Positions 17,158 to 24,940 of a stretch of DNA of 64,000 nt are shown in pieces. Made by a program: the position numbers and the translations under genes. The notes beneath the pieces are model-generated. The model was not told the DNA's origin. It saw only the letters and a program-made list of their open reading frames with translations, and searched no databases. Source of the stretch: Bradyrhizobium sacchari (GTDB taxonomy: Bacteria > Pseudomonadota > Alphaproteobacteria > Rhizobiales > Xanthobacteraceae); NCBI RefSeq assembly GCF_002068095.1, contig NZ_LWIG01000008.1, positions 46,323 to 110,322 of the forward strand, given 5' to 3'. Each line of letters starts with the position of its first letter. The stretch's first letter is position 1.

Positions 17158-17854
17158 GAACGCGCTCCGCGATCTCGGCGGCCTTGAGCCGGCCGCCACG
17201 TTCCTTGCCGAGCACGTCTCGCCGGTCCTGCACGGCCGGCATGTCCGCCAGCAACGCCTCCAGCTGGTCGGCGAGCGAAATCGTGTTGCTCCATGTCAAG
17301 TGGACGGCGCCCATCTGCGCGAGATTGGACAGGCCGGGAGCGAACACCGGCGTCGACTTCGCCTTCTCCTCCAGCGCGTCCATCGACAGCTTGGTGACCT
17401 TCGCCATCGACGGCAGGTCCATCACCGCAGGGGCAGCCCCGGGCAGCCCGACCAGCACGCGCGTTGCAAGACCTGTCGCAAGCAGCGCGCCCGCAGCGGA
17501 GTGGCCGTAGAGAAGACCGATGGTCGGTCGGCCATTCAGGTCCGCGTGGATCAGCACTTTCGCCAGATGCGAGAGGAATTCGTTCAGCCCGAGCAGCTCA
17601 TCGCGCTTGCTCATGCGCTGGCTGTCGCTGTCGACGAGCACCAGGATCGGCCCCTGGCCCCGGTCGATCGACTTCAGGACTTGACCGGACAATCTGAGCG
17701 CCTCGTCGACGCCCAGCGCGGTCCGGTCCGCGACACCGAGGACGAGCATGCTGGCGCCGGATCGGAGCGTCGCCGAGCCGAGGAGGACGCCTTTGTCATT
17801 CCGGACCTCATGGCCGTCAGGAAACAGCGAAGTGAGAACGTCATCGAGCGTCAC
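17132..17854 (-). CDS. mdcE: Malonate decarboxylase gamma subunit
   Basis: MdcE is the partner of MdcD in the carboxyltransferase-like unit that decarboxylates malonyl-S-MdcC to acetyl-S-MdcC. The 240-residue crotonase-fold protein contains PILVLVDSDSQRMSKRDELL, LLYGHSAAGALLATGLAT and a long C-terminal helix. Start GTG 17854 has GGAGG seven bases upstream and overlaps the end of mdcD by 14 bp. The open frame further upstream is the complement of mdcD. Confidence 0.93.
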   Translation of the reverse strand: MTLDDVLTSLFPDGHEVRNDKGVLLGSATLRSGASMLVLGVADRTALGVDEALRLSGQVLKSIDRGQGPILVLVDSDSQRMSKRDELLGLNEFLSHLAKVLIHADLNGRPTIGLLYGHSAAGALLATGLATRVLVGLPGAAPAVMDLPSMAKVTKLSMDALEEKAKSTPVFAPGLSNLAQMGAVHLTWSNTISLADQLEALLADMPAVQDRRDVLGKERGGRLKAAEIAERVRDLALQAY

Positions 17855-18779
17855 GGCTGGTCCTCCCGATCCTGTCGGCGAGCGCAATGAACTGATCGGC
17901 CGGCAGCTCCGGAACCGTTTCAGCATGTGCGATGCCTTCCGCCGTCCAGATGTCGACGGCATCGAGGCAGGCACCATAGCGGCGCAGCCGGTCGGCAAGC
18001 CGCTCCTGCTCGGCCTTCAACCTCTCGAGACCGAAAGGACCGACCAGATCCAGCAGCGCCAGCGCGGCCTCACGAAAATCCTGCACATTGTCGTGGGCGA
18101 AGACGTCGGCGGCGCCGAGCAGCCGGCGATGCTTGCCGCCCATGGTGCGCCAGACCAGGGCACGATCGCGCGAGTCAAACTCCTCGACACCGCGGTTGGT
18201 CTCGATGACTTCGGGGCCCGAGACCGCGATACGTCCCGGCTCCGAGACGGCGAGCGCCGAGCAGCAGCCTGCGATCAAGCCGCCACCGCCGTAACATCCG
18301 GATCTGCCGCCGATCAGCCCGATCACCTTCACGCCAGCGGCGCGCGCCTCCATCACGGCCCGCATGATCTCGGCGATGGCAAGCTCGCCGGCATTGGCTT
18401 CCTGCAACCGCACGCCGCCGGTGTCGAACAGGATCAGGACGGGGATCCTGCCGATCTCGCGCGCCGCACGAAGCAGACCGGTCAGCTTGGCGCCATGCAC
18501 CTCGCCGAAGGCGCCGCCCATGAAGCGTCCCTCCTGCGCGGCCACGAACACCGGCGCGCCGTCGAGGCGGCCGTGACCGACGACGATGCCGTCGTCGAAC
18601 TGCTCGGGCAGATCGAATATATTCAAGTGAGGACTGATCTCGCGCTGCTCCGGGCCGATGAACTCGACGAAGCTTCCGGCATCGAGCAGAAGCTCCAGCC
18701 GCGTGCGGGCCGACGCCTCGTAGAAGCTGGTGCTGCGAGCCCGCTCGGCCGGGGTGATATCCCTGAACGGCGCGGTCAT
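17841..18779 (-). CDS. mdcD: Malonate decarboxylase beta subunit
   Basis: The 312-residue carboxyltransferase-type subunit acts with MdcE in decarboxylating malonyl-S-ACP. Visible marks are FFD-type openings (ERARSTSFYEASARTRL), GHGRLDGAPVFVAAQEGRFM, and the glycine-rich GRSGCYGGGGLIAG oxyanion region. Start ATG 18779 overlaps the mdcC stop by four bases. Confidence 0.95.
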   Translation of the reverse strand: MTAPFRDITPAERARSTSFYEASARTRLELLLDAGSFVEFIGPEQREISPHLNIFDLPEQFDDGIVVGHGRLDGAPVFVAAQEGRFMGGAFGEVHGAKLTGLLRAAREIGRIPVLILFDTGGVRLQEANAGELAIAEIMRAVMEARAAGVKVIGLIGGRSGCYGGGGLIAGCCSALAVSEPGRIAVSGPEVIETNRGVEEFDSRDRALVWRTMGGKHRRLLGAADVFAHDNVQDFREAALALLDLVGPFGLERLKAEQERLADRLRRYGACLDAVDIWTAEGIAHAETVPELPADQFIALADRIGRTSRDAR

Positions 18780-19093
18780 TGGCCGTTCTCCGCGATCAAT
18801 CGCACCGCCTGCGCCAGCCGCAGCGAGACCGTATCGGGGCGCGCGCCGCCGTCGTTGATCGAAAATCTCAGCCCACCCGGCGAATAGCGCTCGACGAAAT
18901 CGCCGATCACCGCACGCCACACCTCGCCGAACCCGAGCGCCGCGGTCTTGATGTCGAGGGCGCATTCCGCATCCGGCAGGACCCGTTCCACCAGCACTTC
19001 CAGATTGCCCGATGCGACCACGCCGACGATCGCGGTCTGCCTGGTTCCGCCGGCCCGTGCGCGAACGTTGTGTTGAAAGCTGAAATCTTCCAT
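18776..19093 (-). CDS. mdcC: Malonate decarboxylase acyl carrier protein (delta subunit)
   Basis: This 105-residue carrier binds the acyl group through a phosphoribosyl-dephospho-CoA arm. The attachment serine is Ser28 in VVASGNLEVL, matching the family SG-x-LEVL site. It lies 9 bp after mdcA and overlaps mdcD by four bases, as expected for subunits made in fixed ratio. Confidence 0.95.
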   Translation of the reverse strand: MEDFSFQHNVRARAGGTRQTAIVGVVASGNLEVLVERVLPDAECALDIKTAALGFGEVWRAVIGDFVERYSPGGLRFSINDGGARPDTVSLRLAQAVRLIAENGQ

Positions 19094-19102
19094 GGCTCGT
19101 CC

Positions 19103-20749
19103 TCACCAGTTCCTGAATTTCGACGGCGGCGCGTAGAGCCCGCCCGACCAGCGCACGAGATCCTTGATCGAGCGCGCCGCCAGCAGGCTGCGATCCGCAT
19201 CGAGCGGATTGATGCCGAGATCTTCCGGGCGGCGGATCACCCCGCGCTGGCGCAGCTGCGCGACCATGCTGTGGTCGCGCCGGCGGCCGACATCGGTGTA
19301 ACCGGCAACGCCGCGGATGGCCTGCTCGCGCTCCTGCGCGGTGCGGCACAGCAAGAGGTTCGCCACCCCCTCCTCGGTCACGATGTGCGTGACGTCGTCA
19401 CCATAGATCATGATCGGCGCGAGCTCGAGGTTCAGCTTCTCCGCAAGCTCGATCGCATCGAGCTTCTCGACGAACAGCGGCACGTTCTTGTCGCCGAACG
19501 TCTCGCCGATCTGCACCACCAGTTTGCGGCCGCGACGCAGCAGGGCCGCGCCATCAGGGTCGCTCTCAGCTCCCGCCCTGAGCCAGGGCTCGCTCGGGTG
19601 ACGCCGCCCGCGGGCATCGGCGCCCATGTTCGGCGCACCGCCAAACCCGGCGATACGCGAAGCCGTGATGGTCGACGAATTCCCCTGCAGGTCGATCTGC
19701 AAGGTGGAGCCGATGAACATGTCGCAGGCATAGAGCCCGGCGGTCTGGCAGAAGGCGCGGTTGGAGCGCAGCGAGCCGTCGGGACCGGTGAAATACACGT
19801 CGGACCGTGCACGGATGTAGTCCTCCATGCCGACCTCCGACCCGAACGAGTGGATCTGCCGCACCCAACCGGACTCGATCGCCGGAATCAGCGCCGGATG
19901 CGGGTTCAATGCAAAATGGGTTGCGATCCTGCCCTTCAGCCCAAGCCGCTCGCCGAAGGTCGGCAGCAGGAGTTCGATCGCGGCCGTGCTGAAGCCGATG
20001 CCGTGATTGAGCCGCTGCACGCCATAGGGCGCGTAGATGCCCTTGATCGCGAGCATCGCGGTCAGGATCTGCCCTTCGGTGATCGCTGACGGATCGCGCG
20101 TGAACAGCGGCTCGACGAAGAACGGCTTGTCGGACTTGACGATGAAGTGGACACGGTCCGCCGGGATGTCCACCCGCGGCACGGTGTCGACGATCTCGTT
20201 GACCTGCGCGATCACGACACCGTCCTTGAACGCGGTCGCCTCCACGACGGTCGGCGTGTCCTCGGTGTTCGGGCCGGTAAAGAGATTTCCTTCGCGGTCG
20301 GCGCTGACGGCGGCGATCAAGGCGACGTGCGGCGTCAGGTCGATGAAATAACGGGCGAACAGTTCGAGATAGGTATGGACCGCGCCGAGCGCGATCTTGC
20401 CGCCGAACAGCATGCGCGCGATCCGCGCCGATTGGGGCCCGGAATAGGCATAGTCGAGCCGCTTGGCGACGCCGCGGTCGAACAGGTCCAGATGTTCGGG
20501 CAGAACGACGCCCGACTGCACCATGTGCAGATCGTTGATCCTCGAGAGATCGACCGCCAGCAGCGCACGGCTGAGCAGATCCGCTTGTTTCTGATTGTCG
20601 CCCTCGAGGCAAACCCGATCGCCCGGCCTGATCACGGCTTCCAAAAGGCGCGTGGCGTCGCGCGACTCCACGATCTTGCCATGCGCAAGGCCGGCACCGG
20701 CCGCGATCCGCGCATCGCGTGCGGCGCGGTTGTTTTGCCAGCTGGTCAT
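19103..20749 (-). CDS. mdcA: Malonate decarboxylase alpha subunit (acetyl-S-ACP:malonate ACP transferase)
   Basis: MdcA swaps acetate for malonate on the carrier thioester, releasing free acetate. The 548-residue length is normal for the family. The N-terminus, WQNNRAARDARIAAG, and later HMVQSGVVLPEHLDLFDRG and IYAPYGVQRLNHGIGFSTAA fit MdcA. The start ATG 20749 overlaps the upstream metallohydrolase stop by four bases, tying the mdc genes to that gene in one transcript. Confidence 0.95.
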   Translation of the reverse strand: MTSWQNNRAARDARIAAGAGLAHGKIVESRDATRLLEAVIRPGDRVCLEGDNQKQADLLSRALLAVDLSRINDLHMVQSGVVLPEHLDLFDRGVAKRLDYAYSGPQSARIARMLFGGKIALGAVHTYLELFARYFIDLTPHVALIAAVSADREGNLFTGPNTEDTPTVVEATAFKDGVVIAQVNEIVDTVPRVDIPADRVHFIVKSDKPFFVEPLFTRDPSAITEGQILTAMLAIKGIYAPYGVQRLNHGIGFSTAAIELLLPTFGERLGLKGRIATHFALNPHPALIPAIESGWVRQIHSFGSEVGMEDYIRARSDVYFTGPDGSLRSNRAFCQTAGLYACDMFIGSTLQIDLQGNSSTITASRIAGFGGAPNMGADARGRRHPSEPWLRAGAESDPDGAALLRRGRKLVVQIGETFGDKNVPLFVEKLDAIELAEKLNLELAPIMIYGDDVTHIVTEEGVANLLLCRTAQEREQAIRGVAGYTDVGRRRDHSMVAQLRQRGVIRRPEDLGINPLDADRSLLAARSIKDLVRWSGGLYAPPSKFRNW

Positions 20750-21606
20750 GATGTCTGCCCCTTCGCGGCATTGGCTCCGCTCCAGAGCGATCCGGGGTTG
20801 GCGCGGTCGGGATAGAGCTCCAGCATCGCTTCGTAGAGCTCGCGCGGCGATGCCGTTGCTTCGTCGAGGCGATTGAAATCAACGAGGTATTGCCGGGTTT
20901 CCGCGATGTTGCGCGGATCATCGTCATTGTCCGGCTTCTTGTGTCCGGCGACGACGAAACGCGGCTTGAGCGCCTCCAGCCGACCAAGTGCGGCGATCCA
21001 TTCTCGCCGGCTCTCGGTATTGGTCTCGGCGAGATAAGGATGGATGCCGTTGTAGACGGTGTCGCCCGCAACAATCAGATCGAGAGCCGGGACATGCAGC
21101 GCGGTGGACCTCGCCGTATCGGTCCGGCCCATATCGACGACGGTGAGCTTGTGTCCTTCCAGCGTGAGCTCCCCGGTGAGGGGTTCCGCCGCGACCAGAC
21201 GTTCCGCGATCTCGCCCGGAAAGCGCTTGCGCCAGAAGCCATCGAGCGAGGCCGGCGAAAGCTGCGCCCTCATCTCGTCGACGACCTCGGGAACGGCCAC
21301 CGCTCTGGCATTCGGAAAACGGTCGAGCAGCGGCACGAGGCCGAAGAAATGATCGCCGTGGCCGTGCGTGACATAGATCGCAGTCAGATTGCGCCCGCGC
21401 GACACGACCCAGTCCAGCAGCGTCTGCGCCTGACCGGCGGTGAGGAACGTATCCACGAGGATCGCGTCACGCTCACCGTAGATGAGGGTCGAGGAATTCG
21501 CGACCCACATCAGGTCCGGATTGCCGGACGGCAAGTTGCGGCTCAGTCCGGCTCGCTTCACCGTCGTCACGCTCCAGGTCAGGACGGTGTTCTCGATCGC
21601 GCTCAT
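20746..21606 (-). CDS. Metallo-beta-lactamase-fold hydrolase at the head of the mdc operon
   Basis: The 286-residue soluble protein has the zinc motif THGHGDHFFG (His81, His83, Asp85, His86). Further ligands are probable in VVDMGRTDTARSTALHVP, LIVAGDTVYNGIHPY and FVVAGHKKP. The N-terminus has no signal peptide. Start ATG 21606 has GGAG six bases upstream. It overlaps mdcA by four bases but is not part of classical mdc operons. It may hydrolyse a thioester, lactone or other ester; the substrate cannot be read from sequence. Confidence 0.88.
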   Translation of the reverse strand: MSAIENTVLTWSVTTVKRAGLSRNLPSGNPDLMWVANSSTLIYGERDAILVDTFLTAGQAQTLLDWVVSRGRNLTAIYVTHGHGDHFFGLVPLLDRFPNARAVAVPEVVDEMRAQLSPASLDGFWRKRFPGEIAERLVAAEPLTGELTLEGHKLTVVDMGRTDTARSTALHVPALDLIVAGDTVYNGIHPYLAETNTESRREWIAALGRLEALKPRFVVAGHKKPDNDDDPRNIAETRQYLVDFNRLDEATASPRELYEAMLELYPDRANPGSLWSGANAAKGQTS

Positions 21607-21701
21607 GGAATTCTCCGGGCTGGGTAGTCCGGCCGACGGGAGTGCTGTTGCTCCCGCCGGCCTTCCTTCTGCCGGCCGTGCGTCAGAACCGGCAAAGGGC
21701 T

Positions 21702-22487
21702 TCAACGCGTGGCGGGCTGCTGGATGCTGCGCGCGGCGCGGGTGATGACGGCCGCCACTTCCTTCGGATGGGACTCGTAGACGGAGTGGCTGGCGCCCGG
21801 GATCACGGTGGTCTGGCTCTTGGCGCGCTCGTAGTACCAGCGTTCGAGATCCGGATTGATGATCTGGTCGCCGCCGGCGACGATGCCCCAGCTCGGCTTG
21901 GTCTTCCACGCCGCCGCGGTCAGCGGCGTGCTGAATACCTGCGTCGCGGCCGGCACCTGGGAGCGCGCAACGAACTCGGCGCGCTCGCGCGGCAGGTCGG
22001 GCGCGAACAGCTTCGGGAATTGCACGGGATCGAGATAGGTGAACTTGTCGGGCGTAACCTTGATGACGCCTTCGGTCTTGCCGAGCACGCTCGGCGTCTT
22101 CTTGCCGAGCGCCGCTTCGTCCTCGCCGACGTCGGGCGCATGCGCGGCGACGTAGACGAGGCCTGCGACGTTGGGGTGAACGCCGGCTTCGGTGATGATC
22201 GAACCGCCATAGCTGTGGCCGACGAGGAGCGTCGGGCCGTCCTGGAGATCGAGGATCCGTTTCGCCGCCGTGACGTCGTCGGCAAACGACGTTTCAGGCT
22301 CCTGCACCATGGTGACGCGGAAGCCTTCCTTGGTCAGGATCTCATAAACCGGCTTCCAGCCGGACGCATCGACCCAGGCGCCGTGCACCAGGACGATGTT
22401 CTTCAGGGGTTCCGCGCGCGCCGGGGTGACGGTCGCGAGCAGGGAGAGGGCTGCGGCAAAGGTGAGGCCAGCGTTGAGGCGTTTCAT
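21702..22487 (-). CDS. Exported alpha/beta hydrolase, first gene of the mdc transcript
   Basis: The 261-residue protein has a Sec signal peptide (KRL then a hydrophobic run, cleavage likely after ARA-25) and an alpha/beta-hydrolase core. The oxyanion motif is VLVHGAWVDASGW, nucleophile Ser92 in GHSYGGS, an acid candidate in GGDQIINPD, and the catalytic His in PGASHSVYESHP. It resembles salicylate-esterase/AB-hydrolase-6 type enzymes. It lies 95 bp upstream of the metallohydrolase, the gap holding a small CGGGAG/CTCCCG hairpin (21637-21656). A periplasmic esterase feeding malonate to the operon is possible but unproved. Confidence 0.87.
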   Translation of the reverse strand: MKRLNAGLTFAAALSLLATVTPARAEPLKNIVLVHGAWVDASGWKPVYEILTKEGFRVTMVQEPETSFADDVTAAKRILDLQDGPTLLVGHSYGGSIITEAGVHPNVAGLVYVAAHAPDVGEDEAALGKKTPSVLGKTEGVIKVTPDKFTYLDPVQFPKLFAPDLPRERAEFVARSQVPAATQVFSTPLTAAAWKTKPSWGIVAGGDQIINPDLERWYYERAKSQTTVIPGASHSVYESHPKEVAAVITRAARSIQQPATR

Positions 22488-22741
22488 GTCGGGATCACTC
22501 CGGGTTGGAATGATGCGAGACTAGGTTCGACGCGCCGTTGCGTATTTCGGCAAGCAACGACCCTTGCCACTTCGCACGCCGGGAAATCTCCACCGCAACT
22601 CCGATCCAGCTCACGTCCGGTTTTCTCCGATGGCACGACCTTGTGCGCATGAAGAGCGGCCGGCGTTCGTAAGCGAAAGACGGTGCGTATCGGCTCTGCC
22701 ATTCGAGACGGATGTTCAACACCGATGCGAGAAGATCGACA

Positions 22742-23101
22742 ATGACATCGAATTCACTCATCCGGATTGCAGCTGCCACTATAATCTTCGTGGATGCGGC
22801 ATCCCCGGTTCACGCAGCGTCTTGCGAAGCTTCGATCGGGCACGTCCAGGCGCAGCTGGACGCGGCCATCGAGAGGAATGCCGGCGCACATGGCTGGGGC
22901 CCGGAAAGCCTTGACGCGCTGCGCAGTCATCAACCCACGCCGCGATCGCTGGCGCAGGCGGAAGGCCCGAGCGGTGCGCATCTTCTTTTGGCGCTCGACG
23001 CCCTCGATCGCGCGCGGGCCGCGGGCCGTTCCAGCGACGTCGCCAGGTGCCGCCGGGAACTGTCCGAAGCAACGCTGCTGATTCGGAAGCAGCCGCAATG
23101 A
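22742..23101 (+). CDS. Small secreted protein of unknown function
   Basis: The 119-residue product starts TSNSLIRIAAATIIFVDAAS after the Met and has a probable signal peptide ending VHAA. The mature part has a repeat-poor alpha-helical look, with two cysteines (in AASCEAS and VARCRRE) that could form a disulfide. ATG 22742 has GAGAAG seven bases upstream; the frame is open ten codons earlier. It is divergent from the exported hydrolase. I do not recognise a family. Confidence 0.6.
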   Translation: MTSNSLIRIAAATIIFVDAASPVHAASCEASIGHVQAQLDAAIERNAGAHGWGPESLDALRSHQPTPRSLAQAEGPSGAHLLLALDALDRARAAGRSSDVARCRRELSEATLLIRKQPQ

Positions 23102-23210
23102 GGGCATGCCTTTCGGTCGTGCGACCAGACAGTGGGACGTGCGTTCAGGGAATACCGGTTCGCCGGCCGCTCCCTATCGTCTCGCGCAAGTGAAAACTCC
23201 GGAGCAGCCC

Positions 23211-23747
23211 ATGCGAGAACAGCTCTCATTGAACAGGTTCGGACGCCGCCGGTTAGCAGCGATGTATCTGGGCGCGGCACTCGCGATGGGCCTGACATGG
23301 CTCACTCCTGCGGCAGCCATTGCGCAAATGACGCCGCCGACGATGCCGCCGACGCAACCACCGACCGGCATGTCGGCGACTTCGCCGCTCAACATGGGTT
23401 CGACGCGGCCTGAAGGCATTCCGCTCGGCTCGACCGAAATTGCGACGCCGGGCGTGTCCCCGATCACGCCATCGCAAGGCATGACCAACTGCACCGCGTC
23501 GGGCAATACCGGATCATCGGGAGCCCTGTTCGACGGCGGCGGTCTGTCCGGAAGCTCCTCGCTAGCCTGCGCCAACGGCATGGCATCCCAGTCGACCTTG
23601 CCTCCCTCAACATCCACGGTCGGACGCGTCGGGATCCCGCTCGGCTCCACCGAGCTGGGCGGTGCCGGAATCAGTCCATCCGTGTCGGTGCCCGGCCCCA
23701 CCTCCTTGGGCAGCACGGGCTCGATCGACGGCTCCGGCAATCCCTGA
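23211..23747 (+). CDS. Low-complexity Ser/Gly/Thr/Pro-rich secreted protein linked to an RND pump
   Basis: The 178-residue protein has a positively charged N-terminus and signal peptide ending ...PAAAIAQM, then a low-complexity mature region. A twice-occurring phrase IPLGSTE is followed by G-x-SP blocks (ATPGVSPIT and GAGISPSVS). ATG 23211 has GGAG six bases upstream. The gene is 20 bp upstream of an RND adaptor gene and surely co-transcribed with it. A similar low-complexity exported protein ends the other RND operon (55858-56559); both contain TSPLN and TPGVSPI. Function is unknown. It occupies a place where an outer-membrane factor gene might be expected. Confidence 0.75.
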   Translation: MREQLSLNRFGRRRLAAMYLGAALAMGLTWLTPAAAIAQMTPPTMPPTQPPTGMSATSPLNMGSTRPEGIPLGSTEIATPGVSPITPSQGMTNCTASGNTGSSGALFDGGGLSGSSSLACANGMASQSTLPPSTSTVGRVGIPLGSTELGGAGISPSVSVPGPTSLGSTGSIDGSGNP

Positions 23748-23767
23748 GATCAACGAGGACCATCAAC

Positions 23768-24940
23768 GTGAAGCGCAACCTCACCATTGCACTCATTGCC
23801 GTCGCCGCGATCCTGATCTGCGGAGGTCTGTGGTTCTTCGGCAGCGATCGCAGGCCGGCGGTGGTGGCCGCGCCGGTGCCCACCGCCGTGCCGGTGGTCG
23901 CCGCCGCCGTCACCGGCAAGGATGTTCCGATCTACCTGCGCGGCATCGGCACGGTGATCGCCTACAACACCGACATCGTGCGCAGCCAGATTCAGGGACA
24001 GATCATCAAGATCGCTTTCACCGAGGGACAGACGGTCAAGACCGGCGATCTGCTCGCCCAGATCGATCCGCGCCCTTACGAGGCGCAGATCGAGCAGCTG
24101 ACGGCCAATCGCGACAGGGACCAGGCTCAGCTTGCCAACGCCGAAGCCAATCTGTCCCGCTACAATCAGCTCGGCGACAAGGGCTATGCGACGCCGCAAC
24201 TGATCGAGACGCAAACGGCGCAGGTGGCCCAGCTCAAGGCTGCCGTAAAGGCGGATCAGGCCCAGATCGACGAGGCCAATGTCCAGCTCAGCTACACGCG
24301 CCTGACATCGGCGATTCCCGGCATCACCGGCGTTCGCCAGATCGACGTCGGCAACGTGATTCATCCGACCGACCCCAACGGTCTCGTCGTCGTCACCCAG
24401 ATCGAGCCGATCTCGCTGCTGTTCACCCTCCCCCAGACGGACCTGCCCGTGATCCAGCAGCACGCCGCAAAGGGAGAGCTGAAGGTCATCGCCTACAGCC
24501 AGGACAACAAGATCAAGCTCGACGAGGGCACGCTGCTGCTGGTCAACAACGAGATCGCGGGAACGACCGGTACCGTCCAGCTCAAGGCGGTGTTTCCGAA
24601 CCATGAGCACCGGCTGTGGCCGGGCCAGCTGGTGAACGCCCGCCTGCTGCTCGAGATTCAGAAGAACGCGCTCACCGTCGCCGGCTCGGCCGTGCAGCAG
24701 GGGCCGAACGGCAGCTATGTCTACGTCGTTTCTCCCGACCAGACCGCGGCCCTGCGCTCCGTTCACGTCGCACAGATCAGCGACGGACAGGCCCTGATCG
24801 ATCAGGGGCTGAAGTCGGGCGACGTCGTCGTGGTCGACGGCCAGTATCGGCTGAAGGAAGGCAGCCGCGTTCGCGAGCTCCACGGCAAGGCCGCGCAGGA
24901 AGCCGACCTGCAGAGCGCCGTGCAGGATGTGATCCCATGA
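23768..24940 (+). CDS. RND efflux periplasmic adaptor (MdtA-like)
   Basis: The 390-residue membrane fusion protein has an N-terminal membrane/signal segment (LTIALIAVAAILICGGLWFF) and lipoyl halves at IVRSQIQGQIIKIAFTEGQT and QIDVGNVIHPTDPNGLVVVT. An alpha-hairpin (about 110-175) and the beta-barrel follow. The start codon is GTG 23768, with GAGGA eight bases upstream. The stop overlaps the pump start by four bases. It links the inner-membrane pump to an outer-membrane channel that is not encoded nearby. Confidence 0.93.
   Translation: MKRNLTIALIAVAAILICGGLWFFGSDRRPAVVAAPVPTAVPVVAAAVTGKDVPIYLRGIGTVIAYNTDIVRSQIQGQIIKIAFTEGQTVKTGDLLAQIDPRPYEAQIEQLTANRDRDQAQLANAEANLSRYNQLGDKGYATPQLIETQTAQVAQLKAAVKADQAQIDEANVQLSYTRLTSAIPGITGVRQIDVGNVIHPTDPNGLVVVTQIEPISLLFTLPQTDLPVIQQHAAKGELKVIAYSQDNKIKLDEGTLLLVNNEIAGTTGTVQLKAVFPNHEHRLWPGQLVNARLLLEIQKNALTVAGSAVQQGPNGSYVYVVSPDQTAALRSVHVAQISDGQALIDQGLKSGDVVVVDGQYRLKEGSRVRELHGKAAQEADLQSAVQDVIP

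Noticed and set aside
18907..20568. Long frames antisense to, or in other frames of, mdcA and mdcC
   Set aside because: They give Arg-rich products without domains, while the mdc frames show the carrier-protein serine motif and full-length MdcA.
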